A stretch of 64,000 bases of DNA, taken from contig NZ_CP038634.1 of NCBI RefSeq assembly GCF_004768545.1, positions 62,001 through 126,000 on the forward strand. Direction: 5' to 3'. The notes below the pieces were generated by a model. That model was not told the origin of the DNA, did not search any database, and saw only the letters and a list, made by a program, of their open reading frames with translations. Made by a program: the position numbers and the translations under genes. Shown here piece by piece: positions 40,441-53,165 of the stretch. Numbering within the stretch: the first letter of the stretch is position 1; each line of letters starts with the position of its first letter. This DNA comes from Cupriavidus oxalaticus (GTDB taxonomy: Bacteria; Pseudomonadota; Gammaproteobacteria; Burkholderiales; Burkholderiaceae).

Positions 40441-41574
40441 ATGAGCGCCCTAAGCACCGACCGGCGGCCGACAGTCCTGGTCGTCGACGACGTTCCCGAA
40501 AACATTGCGGCCATGGTCGCGCTGCTGCAGGACCCATACCGCGTCAAGGTGGCGACCCGGGCGGCCACCGCGCTGCAACTGGCGCGCGAAGCGCCACCCG
40601 ACCTGATCCTGATGGATGTGTCGATGCCTGGCATGGACGGCTACGAGGCATGCCGCCAGCTCAAGGCCGATGCGCGCACCGCGTGCGTGCCGGTGATCTT
40701 CCTGACCGCACGGGCCGAGGCCCATGACGAGGCGCTCGGCTTCGAGGTCGGCGCGGTCGACTACATCATGAAGCCGGTCAGCGCGCCGGTGGCGCGCGCG
40801 CGCATTGCCAGCCAGCTGGCGCTCAAGCAGGCGCACGATTTCCTGCGCGACCGCTCGGCCTGGCTCGAGGCCGAGGTGCAGCGCCGCACGCGCGAGATCG
40901 AGCAGATCGAGGACGCCACCATCATCGCGCTGGCGGCGCTGGCCGAGACCCGCGATAACGAGACCGGCAACCATATCCGCCGCACCCAGCACTATGTGCG
41001 CGCACTGGCGCGCAAGCTGCAGCACGAGCCGCATTTCGCCGGCAGGCTCGACGACAAGGCCATCGACCTGATGTTCAAGTCCGCGCCGCTGCACGATATC
41101 GGCAAGGTCGGCATCCCCGACCGCATCCTGCTCAAGCCCGGCAAGCTCACCGCGGAAGAATTCGAGGTCATGAAGACCCATACCACGCTGGGCCGCGATG
41201 CCATTGCCGATGCCGAGGCGCAGTGCGGCACCACCAGCTCCTTCCTGCGCTACGCGCGCGAGATCGCGCATCACCACCACGAGAAATGGGACGGCAGCGG
41301 CTATCCCGACGGCCTGGCCGGCGAAGCGATCCCGCTGTCGGCGCGGCTGATGGCGGTAGCCGATGTCTATGACGCGCTGATCTCGCGCCGCGTCTACAAG
41401 CCCGCGTTTGCGCACGATGACGCGGTGCGCATCATCGGCGAGGGCCGCGGCCGCCATTTCGACCCGCGCGTGATCGACGCCTTCCTGGCGATCACCGGCG
41501 AATTCCATGCGATCGCGCTGGAATATGCCGATCCGTCCGGCGCCGAGCCGGTGCCGGCCCCCGCGCAGGGCTGA
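40441..41574 (+). CDS. HD-GYP response regulator (c-di-GMP phosphodiesterase)
   Basis: A 377-residue two-domain regulator. Residues 10-130 are a receiver with VVDDV and phosphoacceptor D59 ([13 protein letters not shown]) and the Lys in IMKPVSA. A coiled linker follows ([35 protein letters not shown]) and then an HD-GYP domain (about 175-360) with H218-D219 ([11 protein letters not shown]), [12 protein letters not shown] and the GYP loop intact, so hydrolysis of c-di-GMP to GMP is expected. It ends five bases before the hybrid kinase gene, which is its probable partner. The start is an ATG without a strong ribosome binding site. Confidence 0.93.
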   Translation: MSALSTDRRPTVLVVDDVPENIAAMVALLQDPYRVKVATRAATALQLAREAPPDLILMDVSMPGMDGYEACRQLKADARTACVPVIFLTARAEAHDEALGFEVGAVDYIMKPVSAPVARARIASQLALKQAHDFLRDRSAWLEAEVQRRTREIEQIEDATIIALAALAETRDNETGNHIRRTQHYVRALARKLQHEPHFAGRLDDKAIDLMFKSAPLHDIGKVGIPDRILLKPGKLTAEEFEVMKTHTTLGRDAIADAEAQCGTTSSFLRYAREIAHHHHEKWDGSGYPDGLAGEAIPLSARLMAVADVYDALISRRVYKPAFAHDDAVRIIGEGRGRHFDPRVIDAFLAITGEFHAIALEYADPSGAEPVPAPAQG

Positions 41575-41579
41575 CCGGC

Positions 41580-45425
<3,846 letters not shown>

Positions 45426-45441
45426 TACCCGGCCCAGGCCG

Positions 45442-45777
45442 TCAGCGGCCGGCCGGCAGCACCATCGTCACCAGCACCGATGCATCGGTGTCGGCGGTCA
45501 GGTCATAGCGCACGCACGGGCCGACGTAGAGCAGGTCGCCCTGGCGCAGTCCGCGTTCGGCGCCGTCCACGCGCAGGCGGACTTCGCCTTCCAGGCACTG
45601 CACCGTCATCGGGCCGTCCACCGCATGGGGCGGCACATGCTTGCCCGCCTTCAGCACCAGCCGCATCACTTCAAGCGGGCCTTCCTTGAACAGGGCTTGG
45701 GTGACAGTCTGGTCCAGGCGCGTGCCCAGGGGCAGCACGCTGGCGATCTGTCCGGAAGCTAGGTGAGGGAGGGACAT
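45442..45777 (-). CDS. Small cupin-domain protein
   Basis: A 111-residue single cupin barrel. It reads ALFKEGPLEVMRLVLKAGKHVPPHAVDGPMTVQCLEGEVRLRVDG with the cupin motif 1 His positions only partly kept (H-x-x-H-A) and GDLLYVGPCVRYDL as motif 2. Metal binding is therefore uncertain. The ATG at 45777 follows aggagc. It is convergent with the hybrid kinase gene, with 16 bases between stops. No pathway context is apparent. Confidence 0.85.
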   Translation of the reverse strand: MSLPHLASGQIASVLPLGTRLDQTVTQALFKEGPLEVMRLVLKAGKHVPPHAVDGPMTVQCLEGEVRLRVDGAERGLRQGDLLYVGPCVRYDLTADTDASVLVTMVLPAGR

Positions 45778-45899
45778 GCGCGGCTCCTCGCTGAAGTGGG
45801 GTCGTGGGGTCGTGTGCTATGTGCGTTGTCAGGCGCTGCTGGCTTTTGCCGCCAGCACGCCTTTCCAATCTAGCACCGGAGCGCGCGCCTCAGTAGCGT

Positions 45900-46094
45900 T
45901 CAGCGTGCCGCAGTCGGCGAAGCCGGGGCCGCCGATGCGGGCGCCGCGTGGGCGTTTTGTGCGCACGGAATCGCATGGCGGGCGCGTGCTTCGGCGCGGG
46001 CGCGCTCGATCACGGACCAGTCCGGGCCCGCGCTGGCGGGCAGGGATGCGGCAAGGGCGCCAAGGGCGAGCATGGCGATCAGGATGGCTTTCAT
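45900..46094 (-). CDS. Small secreted Ala-rich protein
   Basis: A 64-residue protein with a good signal peptide (MKAILIAMLALGALAASLPASA, cut at about residue 22) and a mature part starting GPDWSVIERARAEARARHAIPC followed by an Ala/Pro-rich end. No recognised domain and a single Cys. The ribosome binding site is weak. It lies close to the secreted repeat protein on the same strand, but no shared transcript is evident. Confidence 0.5.
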   Translation of the reverse strand: MKAILIAMLALGALAASLPASAGPDWSVIERARAEARARHAIPCAQNAHAAPASAAPASPTAAR

Positions 46095-46198
46095 GGGGAT
46101 GTCGTCGAAGCGAGTGGGAGGCTTGGGGGGCTGGCCGAAAAGGTCCTTCCGGCCAGCAGTGCCGCCACGGCGAGCGCCGCGGCGGACGGAAGCAAGTT

Positions 46199-46540
46199 TC
46201 AGGCGGCGTGTGCCGGCGGCGCCGAGACGCCGGTGCGGTCCATGCCCGCCAGGTCCATGCCGGCGGCCGGCTGGTTGGCGCCGTCGGTGAACGGGTCGCG
46301 CCTGCCGTTGACATGCGCGCCGTCGGTGAACGGATCGCGCTTGCCGTTGACGTGCGCACCCTCGGTGAAGGGATCGCGCTTGCCGTTGTGCTGCAGGTTG
46401 TAGCCGTAGCGGGCGGCTTCGTCGGTGCCGTGGTCGCTCAGGCCTTGCGCTGCGGCCGGGCCGCAGGCGAGCATGCCGGCGCCGAGGGCGGCGATGGAGA
46501 GTGTCGTGGCAAGGAGGGCTTTGAGATCGTTGTTATGCAT
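46199..46540 (-). CDS. Small secreted protein with RDPFT[DE]GA repeats
   Basis: A 113-residue protein with signal peptide (about residues 1-34, cut near AAAQG) and three consecutive 13-residue repeats: GKRDPFTEGAHVN, GKRDPFTDGAHVN and GRRDPFTDGANQP, encoded by near-identical 39-base DNA units within about 46275-46395. The rest is short and Gly/Ala-rich. The F-T-[DE]-G-A core is shared with the protein at 4697. The start at 46540 fits the signal peptide. It lies downstream of the efflux operon on the same strand; I see no sign of co-transcription. Confidence 0.65.
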   Translation of the reverse strand: MHNNDLKALLATTLSIAALGAGMLACGPAAAQGLSDHGTDEAARYGYNLQHNGKRDPFTEGAHVNGKRDPFTDGAHVNGRRDPFTDGANQPAAGMDLAGMDRTGVSAPPAHAA

Positions 46541-46732
46541 GTCTGCTGTGTCTTGGGTAAGGGGACGGCACGGTTTACGCAGCTTGCTGCGGTCCGTGCG
46601 GGGTGGGCGGATCTGCCTGCCCGCACGCCGTCCGTTTCGCCTTGTGGGCGGTGCCGGGCGCGCAACGCGCGGGGCACGGGACGAAGTGTAGTCACGCCGA
46701 TCCATTCCGGTGATGATTTAAAAGGACAAAAG

Positions 46733-48208
46733 TCAGTCGCTTTTTTCATCGTTATGCGAAGCGCCTTCCGACGGTCCTGGCGAGGCTTTGCGGCCGGCCT
46801 GCCAGCCGCCGCCCAACGCGAGGAACAGGTCCACCTGGCGGTATGACACCTGTGCTTCGGCCGCGGCCAGCGCGGCCTCGGCATCGGCCAGCGCCAGCTC
46901 GGCGTCGAGGCGGTCGAGGAAGGGGATGCGCCCGGCCTGCTGCAGCCGCACCTGCTGGCGCGCGGCTTCGCCGGCCTGCTCGCGCGCGGCATGCAGCGCC
47001 TCGCGCCGCTCCAGCGCGCGGATATAGGCGGACAGCGCCGTCTCCGTTTCCTGCAGCGCGCGCAGCACTGTGCCGTCGAAGCGGGCCAGCGCGGCGTCGG
47101 CGGCCGCCTCATGGCCGTGGATGCGGTGGCGCACGCCGTTGGTCGGCAGCGACCAGCTCAGCAGCGGACCCAGGCTCCAGCGCGCCGTCGGGCCGCTGCC
47201 GAGGTCGCTGAGCACGCCGGTCAGGCCGGCGCTGGCGCCGATGCGGATCGACGGATACAGGTCCGCGGTGGCGACGCCGATGCGCGCGGTCGCCGCGGCC
47301 AGTTCGCGCTCGGCCTGGCGGATATCGGGACGGCGCCGCAGCAGCGCGGCACCGTCGCCTACTGGCAGCGGCGCGTGCAGTTCCGGCTCGGCATGGCACT
47401 CGACCTCGTCCGGCGCCAGCGCCGACGGCGCCTTGCCCAGCAGCAGCGCCAGGCGGTGATGTGCGGCGGCGCGCTCCGCCGCGAAGGCCGGCAAGGCGGC
47501 GCGCAGCGCTTCGGTGCGGGCGCGTTCGCGTGCCACGTGGGGCGGCTGCGCGCGGCCGGCGGCGACCAGCCGGCGGGTAGCGTCCAGTGTTTGCTCCTGC
47601 ACCGCAAGCTGCTGCGTGGCCACGGCCAGTTCATGAGTGGCGGCGCAACCCTGCACGTAGGCGCGCACGGTCTGCGCGGCAACGCTGACGCGCACCAGGT
47701 CGAGGGTGGCTTCGCTGGCTTCGGCGCTGGCGAGCGCGGCCTCGTCGGCACGCGCCAGCTTGCCGAAGAAATCGACCATGTAAGACACGCCGAAGCCGAA
47801 ATCGCCCAGGTTGAACACCGGCGGCTTGACCGTCTGCAGGAAGCTCTGGGCCGACAGCTGCGCGCGCGCCACGCTGGCGTCGACGCCGCCTTGCGGCAGG
47901 TTCTCGGACTCGACTTCATGCAGCAGCGCCACCGCGCGCCGCAGGTTGGCCGAGGCGGCGCGGATGTCGGTGTTGGCCGCCAGCGCCTGCCGCACCAGCT
48001 GGTCGAGCCGCGCGTCGTCATAGAGGCGCCACCAGTCGTCCGGGACCGGGCCGATGTCGACGCCATGCGCATTGCCGCCTTGCAGCGCGCCGTTGGCCTG
48101 CGGCGCCTTGAACGCGGCCTGCCCGGGCACGTGGTAGTCGGGGCCCACGGTGGTGCAGGCGCACAGGCACGCGGCCGCGCACGCTAGCCAGCGACGGCGC
48201 GCGCTCAT
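46733..48208 (-). CDS. Outer-membrane efflux lipoprotein (NodT/TolC-like)
   Basis: A 491-residue outer-membrane factor. The signal peptide is short and ends in a lipobox (LCAC, C18), then TTVGPDYHVP, the standard start of NodT-type OMFs. Two outer-membrane-efflux repeats follow (about 60-260 and 270-470) with RRRPDIRQAERELAAATARIGVA between them and long helical stretches typical of the TolC tunnel. Its start overlaps the HlyD gene by four bases (ATGA), so it is the last gene of a four-gene operon with FUSC, DUF1656 and HlyD components. Confidence 0.92.
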   Translation of the reverse strand: MSARRRWLACAAACLCACTTVGPDYHVPGQAAFKAPQANGALQGGNAHGVDIGPVPDDWWRLYDDARLDQLVRQALAANTDIRAASANLRRAVALLHEVESENLPQGGVDASVARAQLSAQSFLQTVKPPVFNLGDFGFGVSYMVDFFGKLARADEAALASAEASEATLDLVRVSVAAQTVRAYVQGCAATHELAVATQQLAVQEQTLDATRRLVAAGRAQPPHVARERARTEALRAALPAFAAERAAAHHRLALLLGKAPSALAPDEVECHAEPELHAPLPVGDGAALLRRRPDIRQAERELAAATARIGVATADLYPSIRIGASAGLTGVLSDLGSGPTARWSLGPLLSWSLPTNGVRHRIHGHEAAADAALARFDGTVLRALQETETALSAYIRALERREALHAAREQAGEAARQQVRLQQAGRIPFLDRLDAELALADAEAALAAAEAQVSYRQVDLFLALGGGWQAGRKASPGPSEGASHNDEKSD

Positions 48209-49095
48209 GATCGTGCGGCGGCCTGGCGCCGGGGTTCGCGCACCGACACCGTCGCGGTACGGCCCGACACCAGCCTGACGTCGGCCGGAACGTCTTCCAG
48301 CACGATCCGCACCGGCACGCGCTGCGCCAGCCGCACCCAGTTGAAGGTCGGGTTGACGTTGGGCAGCAGGTTGGAGCCGGCGCTGCGGTTGCGGTCCTCG
48401 ATGCCGGCGGCGATGCTCTGCACATGCCCGCGCAGGTGCCGCGGCTCGCCCATGATATGGACGTCCACCGGGCTGCCGATATGGATGCGGTGCAGCCTGG
48501 TTTCCTCGAAATAACCTTCCACATGGAACGACGCTGCGTCGACCATCGACAGCACCGGGCGGCCGGTGGAGACGTAGTCGCCCAGCCGCGGCAGGCGGTC
48601 GTTGAGGTAGCCGGCCACCGGGCTGCGCACGCTGGTGCGCTCCAGGTTCAGCCGCGCCAGCCGCACCGTGGCCTCGGCCTGCGCCAGCGCGGCCTCGCCT
48701 TGCTCCACGCGGGCGCGGCCCTGTTCGGCGACTTCGCCCGCCACCAGCCCGTCGAGCGCCCGGTTGCGCGTGGCTTCGCGCCGCGCCTGGGCCAGCGTCG
48801 CGCGCAGCGTGGCGGCGGTGGCCAGCGACTGCTGCAGCGCCAGCGCGTAGCGGTCGCGGTCGATCTCGAACAGCACCTCGCCGCGCCGCACGTACTGGTT
48901 GTCGCGCACCAGCACGCGCGTGACCAGCCCGGAAACGTCGGGCGCGACCTGGACGATATCGGCGCGCACATGGCCGTCGCGGGTCCACGGGGCGGCCGTG
49001 TAGTAGTCCCACAGGTGGCGCAGCACCAGCACGGCGGCCAGCACGGCCAGCAGCGTCGGCAGCAAGGGAAGCAGGGGGCGGAGTCGGAGTTTCAT
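48205..49095 (-). CDS. HlyD/EmrA-family membrane fusion protein (AaeA-like)
   Basis: Periplasmic adaptor of 296 residues anchored by one N-terminal transmembrane helix (about 8-30). The biotinyl-lipoyl motif PDVSGLVTRVLVRDNQYVRRGEVLFEIDRDRY is followed by a coiled hairpin (about 95-150) and the second lipoyl half NLERTSVRSPVAGYLNDRLPRLGDYV. The C-terminal barrel contains GSPVDVHIMGEPRHLRGHVQSIAAGIEDRN, characteristic of AaeA/EmrA-type adaptors. It joins the inner-membrane FUSC protein to the outer-membrane factor. The reading frame overlaps both the DUF1656 gene and the OMF gene by four bases. Confidence 0.92.
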   Translation of the reverse strand: MKLRLRPLLPLLPTLLAVLAAVLVLRHLWDYYTAAPWTRDGHVRADIVQVAPDVSGLVTRVLVRDNQYVRRGEVLFEIDRDRYALALQQSLATAATLRATLAQARREATRNRALDGLVAGEVAEQGRARVEQGEAALAQAEATVRLARLNLERTSVRSPVAGYLNDRLPRLGDYVSTGRPVLSMVDAASFHVEGYFEETRLHRIHIGSPVDVHIMGEPRHLRGHVQSIAAGIEDRNRSAGSNLLPNVNPTFNWVRLAQRVPVRIVLEDVPADVRLVSGRTATVSVREPRRQAAARS

Positions 49096-49310
49096 GACGG
49101 CAGTCCCGGCACCGCGGCGAAGACTGCCGCCACGGCGCCCAGGACGATCACATAGAGGGAAAGGTTGAACAGCGAGCGGTGCCAGATATGCCGGTAGCAG
49201 CCCAGCGACGCCAGCGCCATGCGGATCGCGGTGGCGACGGCGAAGGCCAGCACCATCAGCACCAGCACGCCTGGCACGAACACGCCATAGAGATCGATTT
49301 CACTGAGCAT
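49092..49310 (-). CDS. DUF1656 small membrane protein (AaeX-like)
   Basis: A 72-residue protein with two transmembrane helices (about 8-33 and 48-68). It starts MLSEIDLYGVFVPGVLVL, matching the DUF1656 pattern (Y/F-G-V-F-x-P) found between AaeB-like and AaeA-like genes. Its role in the pump is unknown. It sits 28 bases after the FUSC gene and overlaps the HlyD gene by four bases. Confidence 0.9.
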   Translation of the reverse strand: MLSEIDLYGVFVPGVLVLMVLAFAVATAIRMALASLGCYRHIWHRSLFNLSLYVIVLGAVAAVFAAVPGLPS

Positions 49311-49338
49311 CGGGGAGCGGCAAAAGCGATGAGTGGGA

Positions 49339-51318
49339 TCAGGCTGCGCGCGCCGGCGGGCACGCGGGCTGCAGCGTTACCTGCAGCACCACCAGCGCGC
49401 CCAGCGCACCGCTGTCCTGGCGTGGCAGCGCGGCGATGGCATCGGCGACCCAGCGCTGCAGCGCCGCCGGCGCCGCCACGGCATGGCCGCTGCGCAGCCG
49501 TGACCGGTAATGCCGCGCGACTGCCGCCAGCACCCGGCGCACCGGCTTGCGTGCCGCAAGCGGGAGGTTCGGCAGCGCCTTGTGCAGCGCCAGCGCGCAA
49601 TAGCCGACCTGCAGCGCATGGAAGCCGTCGGCAGAGAGCGGGTCGCCAGCGACCCCCAGGCGCGGCACCAGCTGGCCGAGCCGGTCGAGCATGCGTGCGC
49701 CGAGCCCTGCGTCGCCATCAGCCGCGCGCAGCGTGGCCGCCCGCGCCAGGTCCTGCCAGCTCGCGCGCACCAGCCGGTGCGCTGCCGCGCGCGCGCCGAA
49801 CGGGCGCACCGCCATCGCCCACAGCGGTGCGAACAGCATCGAGGCGGCACTCGCCAGGCAGGCATTGAAGGTGCCGAGGAAATCCGCGTCGAAGACTGCC
49901 TGCACATTGGCGAACGAGGCGGTGTTGACCGACAGCAGCATCGCGATCAGCTGGAAGCCCGGCCGCGCCACCAGCAGGCCGATGCCGAGGTAGGGCAGCG
50001 CCAGCATCGCCGCCAGCACCTCGAAGGTATGCGCGTGCGGGACCACCACGAAGAGGTAGCCCGAGGCCACCAGCAGGCACACCAGGCTCCAGCGCAGGAA
50101 GGGTGCAGCCATGCGGCGCGGTTCGTCGATGGCGGCAAAGAAGCAGCACGCGATCGACGCCACCGCCACCGCGCCGGCGCCGTCTTCCCAGCCCGAGAAA
50201 ATCCACAGCAATCCGGCACAGAACACCGCCAGCCCGCTGGACGCGGCGCCGAACAGCAGCATGCCGTGGTCATGGTGATGGCCGGCGCCGTCGGGTGCCT
50301 CAGGTGCCGGACAGCTGGTGGCGGCCGGCGCCTCGGGGCCGCGTTCTCCAATGCCGCGTTGCAGCGCCAGGCATTCCGCGTACAGCGGGCACAGGCGTTG
50401 CAGCTGGCCGGCGGCGGTCGTGGCGAGTTGCGCGGGCCAGCCGCCGTCCCCTGCGTCCAGGCGCCAGTCGTGCAGTGTCGGAGCCGGCTGCGCGGCACCG
50501 CTGTCCAGCCACGCGGCGGTCGCATCCAGTGCCTGCCGCAGCGGCGCCGGCAGGCCGCCGGGCAGGCCGCGCAACGCCTGCAGCACGCTTTCCAGCGACG
50601 ACAGCAACGGCATCAGCATGGTCATGCGCTGGCGCAGCGCGCGCGCATGGCGCAGCGTGCGGCTGCCTTCGGTGTCATAGGCGAGCTGGGTGATCAGCAG
50701 GTCCAGCGCCAGGATGTCGCTCGCAAGCCGATGGCGGCCATCGTCGGCGCGCGGACTGCCGCGCAGGATCGCCGCGGCCCAGCCGCTGGCGTCGGCAAGC
50801 CAGCTCTGCGCACGCGCGCGCAGCGCCCGCGCCACCTTGGCCGGGAACACGATCGACCCGACCAGCCCGGCGCAGACGATGCCGATCACGATCTCCTCGA
50901 TGCGCGCCACGGCAATATCGAAGATCCCGGCCGGCTGGCTGACAGCCGGCAGCGCCACGATCGGCAGCGTGTACGCCGCCAGCAGGAACACATAGCTGCG
51001 CGGCGAGCGCTGCAGCAGCGACAGGTACACCAGCACGGTGATCCACAGTGCGATCGCACCCATCAGCACGATCGGCATGTTGACCAGCTGCGGCACGGTC
51101 GCGACCGCGGCGGTCGCGCCGAGCACCGTGCCGGCGACGCGATAGGCAGCCTTCGAGCGGGTCGCGCCGGTCAGCGGGTGCGAGACGAAATACACCGTGG
51201 CCATGGCCCAGTACGGGCGCGGCAGGCCCAGCGCCAGCGCGATATAGAGCGCCAGCATCGCGGCGGCGAATGCCTTCAGCGAGAACAGCCACTGTCGTGC
51301 ATTCGGCCAGCTAGCCAT
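49339..51318 (-). CDS. FUSC-family inner-membrane transporter (AaeB-like)
   Basis: A 659-residue inner-membrane protein with two blocks of about six helices (about 12-180 and 355-500), each followed by a cytoplasmic domain. The N-terminus MASWPNARQWLFSLKAFAAAMLALYIALALGLPRPYWAMATVYFVS is typical of AaeB, including RPYW. In E. coli AaeXAB exports hydroxylated aromatic acids; a similar efflux role for aromatic carboxylates is inferred. The ATG at 51318 is preferred over the longer frame, since it opens the first helix region. First gene of the operon and divergent from a LysR-type regulator. Confidence 0.92.
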   Translation of the reverse strand: MASWPNARQWLFSLKAFAAAMLALYIALALGLPRPYWAMATVYFVSHPLTGATRSKAAYRVAGTVLGATAAVATVPQLVNMPIVLMGAIALWITVLVYLSLLQRSPRSYVFLLAAYTLPIVALPAVSQPAGIFDIAVARIEEIVIGIVCAGLVGSIVFPAKVARALRARAQSWLADASGWAAAILRGSPRADDGRHRLASDILALDLLITQLAYDTEGSRTLRHARALRQRMTMLMPLLSSLESVLQALRGLPGGLPAPLRQALDATAAWLDSGAAQPAPTLHDWRLDAGDGGWPAQLATTAAGQLQRLCPLYAECLALQRGIGERGPEAPAATSCPAPEAPDGAGHHHDHGMLLFGAASSGLAVFCAGLLWIFSGWEDGAGAVAVASIACCFFAAIDEPRRMAAPFLRWSLVCLLVASGYLFVVVPHAHTFEVLAAMLALPYLGIGLLVARPGFQLIAMLLSVNTASFANVQAVFDADFLGTFNACLASAASMLFAPLWAMAVRPFGARAAAHRLVRASWQDLARAATLRAADGDAGLGARMLDRLGQLVPRLGVAGDPLSADGFHALQVGYCALALHKALPNLPLAARKPVRRVLAAVARHYRSRLRSGHAVAAPAALQRWVADAIAALPRQDSGALGALVVLQVTLQPACPPARAA

Positions 51319-51522
51319 GGAACAGGGTCTTGAAGACAAGGAGTTTGGGGGCGCGCAGCGCCGCCTGCCACTCCACGCTTCATGGCGGCGCAGTCGGGCA
51401 GGGGCGATGTGTGGAAGCGAAGTGTAGCCAAACCCTTGGCATTCCATTCATGATTTAATATTGGCTTCACCATTCGCTTTGTTCATGGATGCGGTGCCGC
51501 CACGGTCCAGCCTCAGATCCAC

Positions 51523-52428
51523 ATGCCTATCGATATCCGCGCGCTGCGCTATTTCGTCGAGACCGCGCGCCTGCACAGCTTCACGCAGGCGGCGGGTTCG
51601 CTGTTCGTCACCCAGTCGACCATCAGCAAGATGGTGAAGCAGCTCGAGGACGAGGTCGGGCAGCCGCTGCTGATCCGCGAAGGCAAGAGCGTGCGCCTGA
51701 CCGACGTGGGGCGCGTGGTCTACGAACGCGGGCAGGAAGCGCTCGGCGTGGTCCACCGGCTGACGCTGGAGGTGGCCGACCTGTCATCGCTGGGCCGCGG
51801 ACAGCTGACGGTCGGCATCCCGCCGATGGTCAACCTGTTTTTTTCGCCGGCGGTCAGCGCGTTCCGGCAGCGCTATCCCAACCTGCAGCTGACGCTGGAC
51901 GAGCACGGCGGGCAGGTGGTCGAGCAACTGGTCGCCAGCGGCGAACTGGAGGTCGGCGCCACGGTGCTGCCCGGAGACAGCGGCCTCGCGCTGGAGACAA
52001 GGCAGTTCGGCCGGCACCCGATCTGGGCGGTCGGGCCGCGCAAGGCGAAGTGGGCGCGCGGGCGCACGGTCACGCTGGGCGCGCTGCGCGACGAGCCGCT
52101 GGTGATGCTGACCGACGACTTTTCGCTGACGCGCAAGCTCAAACAGGCCTTTGTGGAAGCGCGCATCGAGCCGCGCATCGTGGCGCGCAGCGGCCACTGG
52201 GATTTCCTGGCGTCGATGGCGGCGGCAGGACTTGGCACCACCTTCCTGCCGCAGCCGCTCGCCGAGCGGCTGCAGGGCCAGGACACGCTCGCCATGGCGC
52301 GCCTGACTGAACCGGCGATGGACTGGACCATGGCGCACATCTGGTCGCCGGGACGCTACCTGTCGCACGCGGCGCGCGCGTGGCTGGCGGTCTGCGATGA
52401 AGTCCTCGGGGAAGGAGGAAAGCGGTAG
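51523..52428 (+). CDS. LysR-family transcriptional regulator (AaeR-like position)
   Basis: A 301-residue LTTR. The winged helix-turn-helix (about 5-65) reads DIRALRYFVETARLHSFTQAAGSLFVTQSTISKMVKQLEDEVG, followed by a linker helix and an effector-binding domain with GRGQLTVGIPPMVNLFFSPAVSAF. The gene is divergent from the efflux operon, the same arrangement as aaeR and aaeXAB, so it probably senses an aromatic acid and controls that operon. The 204-base intergenic region has an AT-rich patch (51448-51475) where a T-N11-A type site may lie, but I could not fix one. Confidence 0.92.
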   Translation: MPIDIRALRYFVETARLHSFTQAAGSLFVTQSTISKMVKQLEDEVGQPLLIREGKSVRLTDVGRVVYERGQEALGVVHRLTLEVADLSSLGRGQLTVGIPPMVNLFFSPAVSAFRQRYPNLQLTLDEHGGQVVEQLVASGELEVGATVLPGDSGLALETRQFGRHPIWAVGPRKAKWARGRTVTLGALRDEPLVMLTDDFSLTRKLKQAFVEARIEPRIVARSGHWDFLASMAAAGLGTTFLPQPLAERLQGQDTLAMARLTEPAMDWTMAHIWSPGRYLSHAARAWLAVCDEVLGEGGKR

Positions 52429-52456
52429 CGGCGCCAGTGTGTGCCTCAGTGCGCGC

Positions 52457-53017
52457 CTATTTGCGCCGGCACTGGTCCGGCGCGATATTCAGCCGCACCA
52501 GCGACTGCCGCCCCGCGGTGTAGTGGTACAGCAGCGTCACGCCAAGCTTGCCCAGCACCGGCACGTCCGGATTGCGGCAGATACCGCGCTCAAGGATCGG
52601 CTTGGCCGATGCCATGTATTCGCGCGTGCCGTCGCGCGTGGCATCCACGCCCGACACCTTGAGCTGGAACTCGACGATCTTGCCAGGCCGGGTCACGCAG
52701 CCCTCGAAGCGCGTGGTGTCGTCCAGGTCCAGCGGGCCGGCGCGCATCAGCTCCTGGCAGGCCATCCGCAATTCGCGGTCGGCATTGCCGGCCGTCAGCC
52801 GCGTGACGCCGGTCATGCCGGTCGGCTTGCCGCGCACGGTGCCGAGCAGCAGGGTGGCGAGGCCGGAAAGCTGCTGGCCCTCCACCGGCGGCGCTGCCGG
52901 CGCGGCGGTGGCGGCCAGGGATGTGGCCAGGAATGTGGCCAACGCGGCGGCCACGGAAACAAGGACCGGCAGGGAGCGGTGGGGCGTCGCCGTCGAGGCG
53001 GCTGGGGTAAAGCGCAT
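52457..53017 (-). CDS. Exported protein, paralogue of the gene at 9803
   Basis: A 186-residue exported protein. The signal peptide region is Ala-rich (cut near TAAPA) and the mature domain matches the protein at 9803: RMACQELMRAGPLDLDDTTR, EGCVTRPGKIVEFQLKV, KPILERGICRNPDVPVLGKLGVTLLYHYTAG and a final Cys three residues from the end. The shared Cys, the ID/LD-x-[TE]TR turn and the PGK-x(4)-FQL and KLGV-x-L-x(2)-Y segments are the core of the family. Function unknown. The stop is 28 bases from the LysR stop in convergent orientation; it is downstream of the P450 gene on the same strand. Confidence 0.7.
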   Translation of the reverse strand: MRFTPAASTATPHRSLPVLVSVAAALATFLATSLAATAAPAAPPVEGQQLSGLATLLLGTVRGKPTGMTGVTRLTAGNADRELRMACQELMRAGPLDLDDTTRFEGCVTRPGKIVEFQLKVSGVDATRDGTREYMASAKPILERGICRNPDVPVLGKLGVTLLYHYTAGRQSLVRLNIAPDQCRRK

Positions 53018-53165
53018 AAAGGGGCAGGGTGGGTTAGTTTTTTTGTAGCCTGCTACTTTAGCCCCTGCCCCCTGTTGCCGTTGTCAGGCATTGTCCTACG
53101 CGCCACGGCGTTGGCGTCGTGCGACGGGCTGTCGGAAGCACTTTGTGCCGATGCGGTCGCCGCCG

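Noticed and set aside
53018..53165. GTAGC/GCTAC hairpin beside T7 considered as a terminator
   Set aside because: The T-run precedes the hairpin on the plus strand and becomes an A-run after it on the minus strand, so neither direction has the terminator layout.
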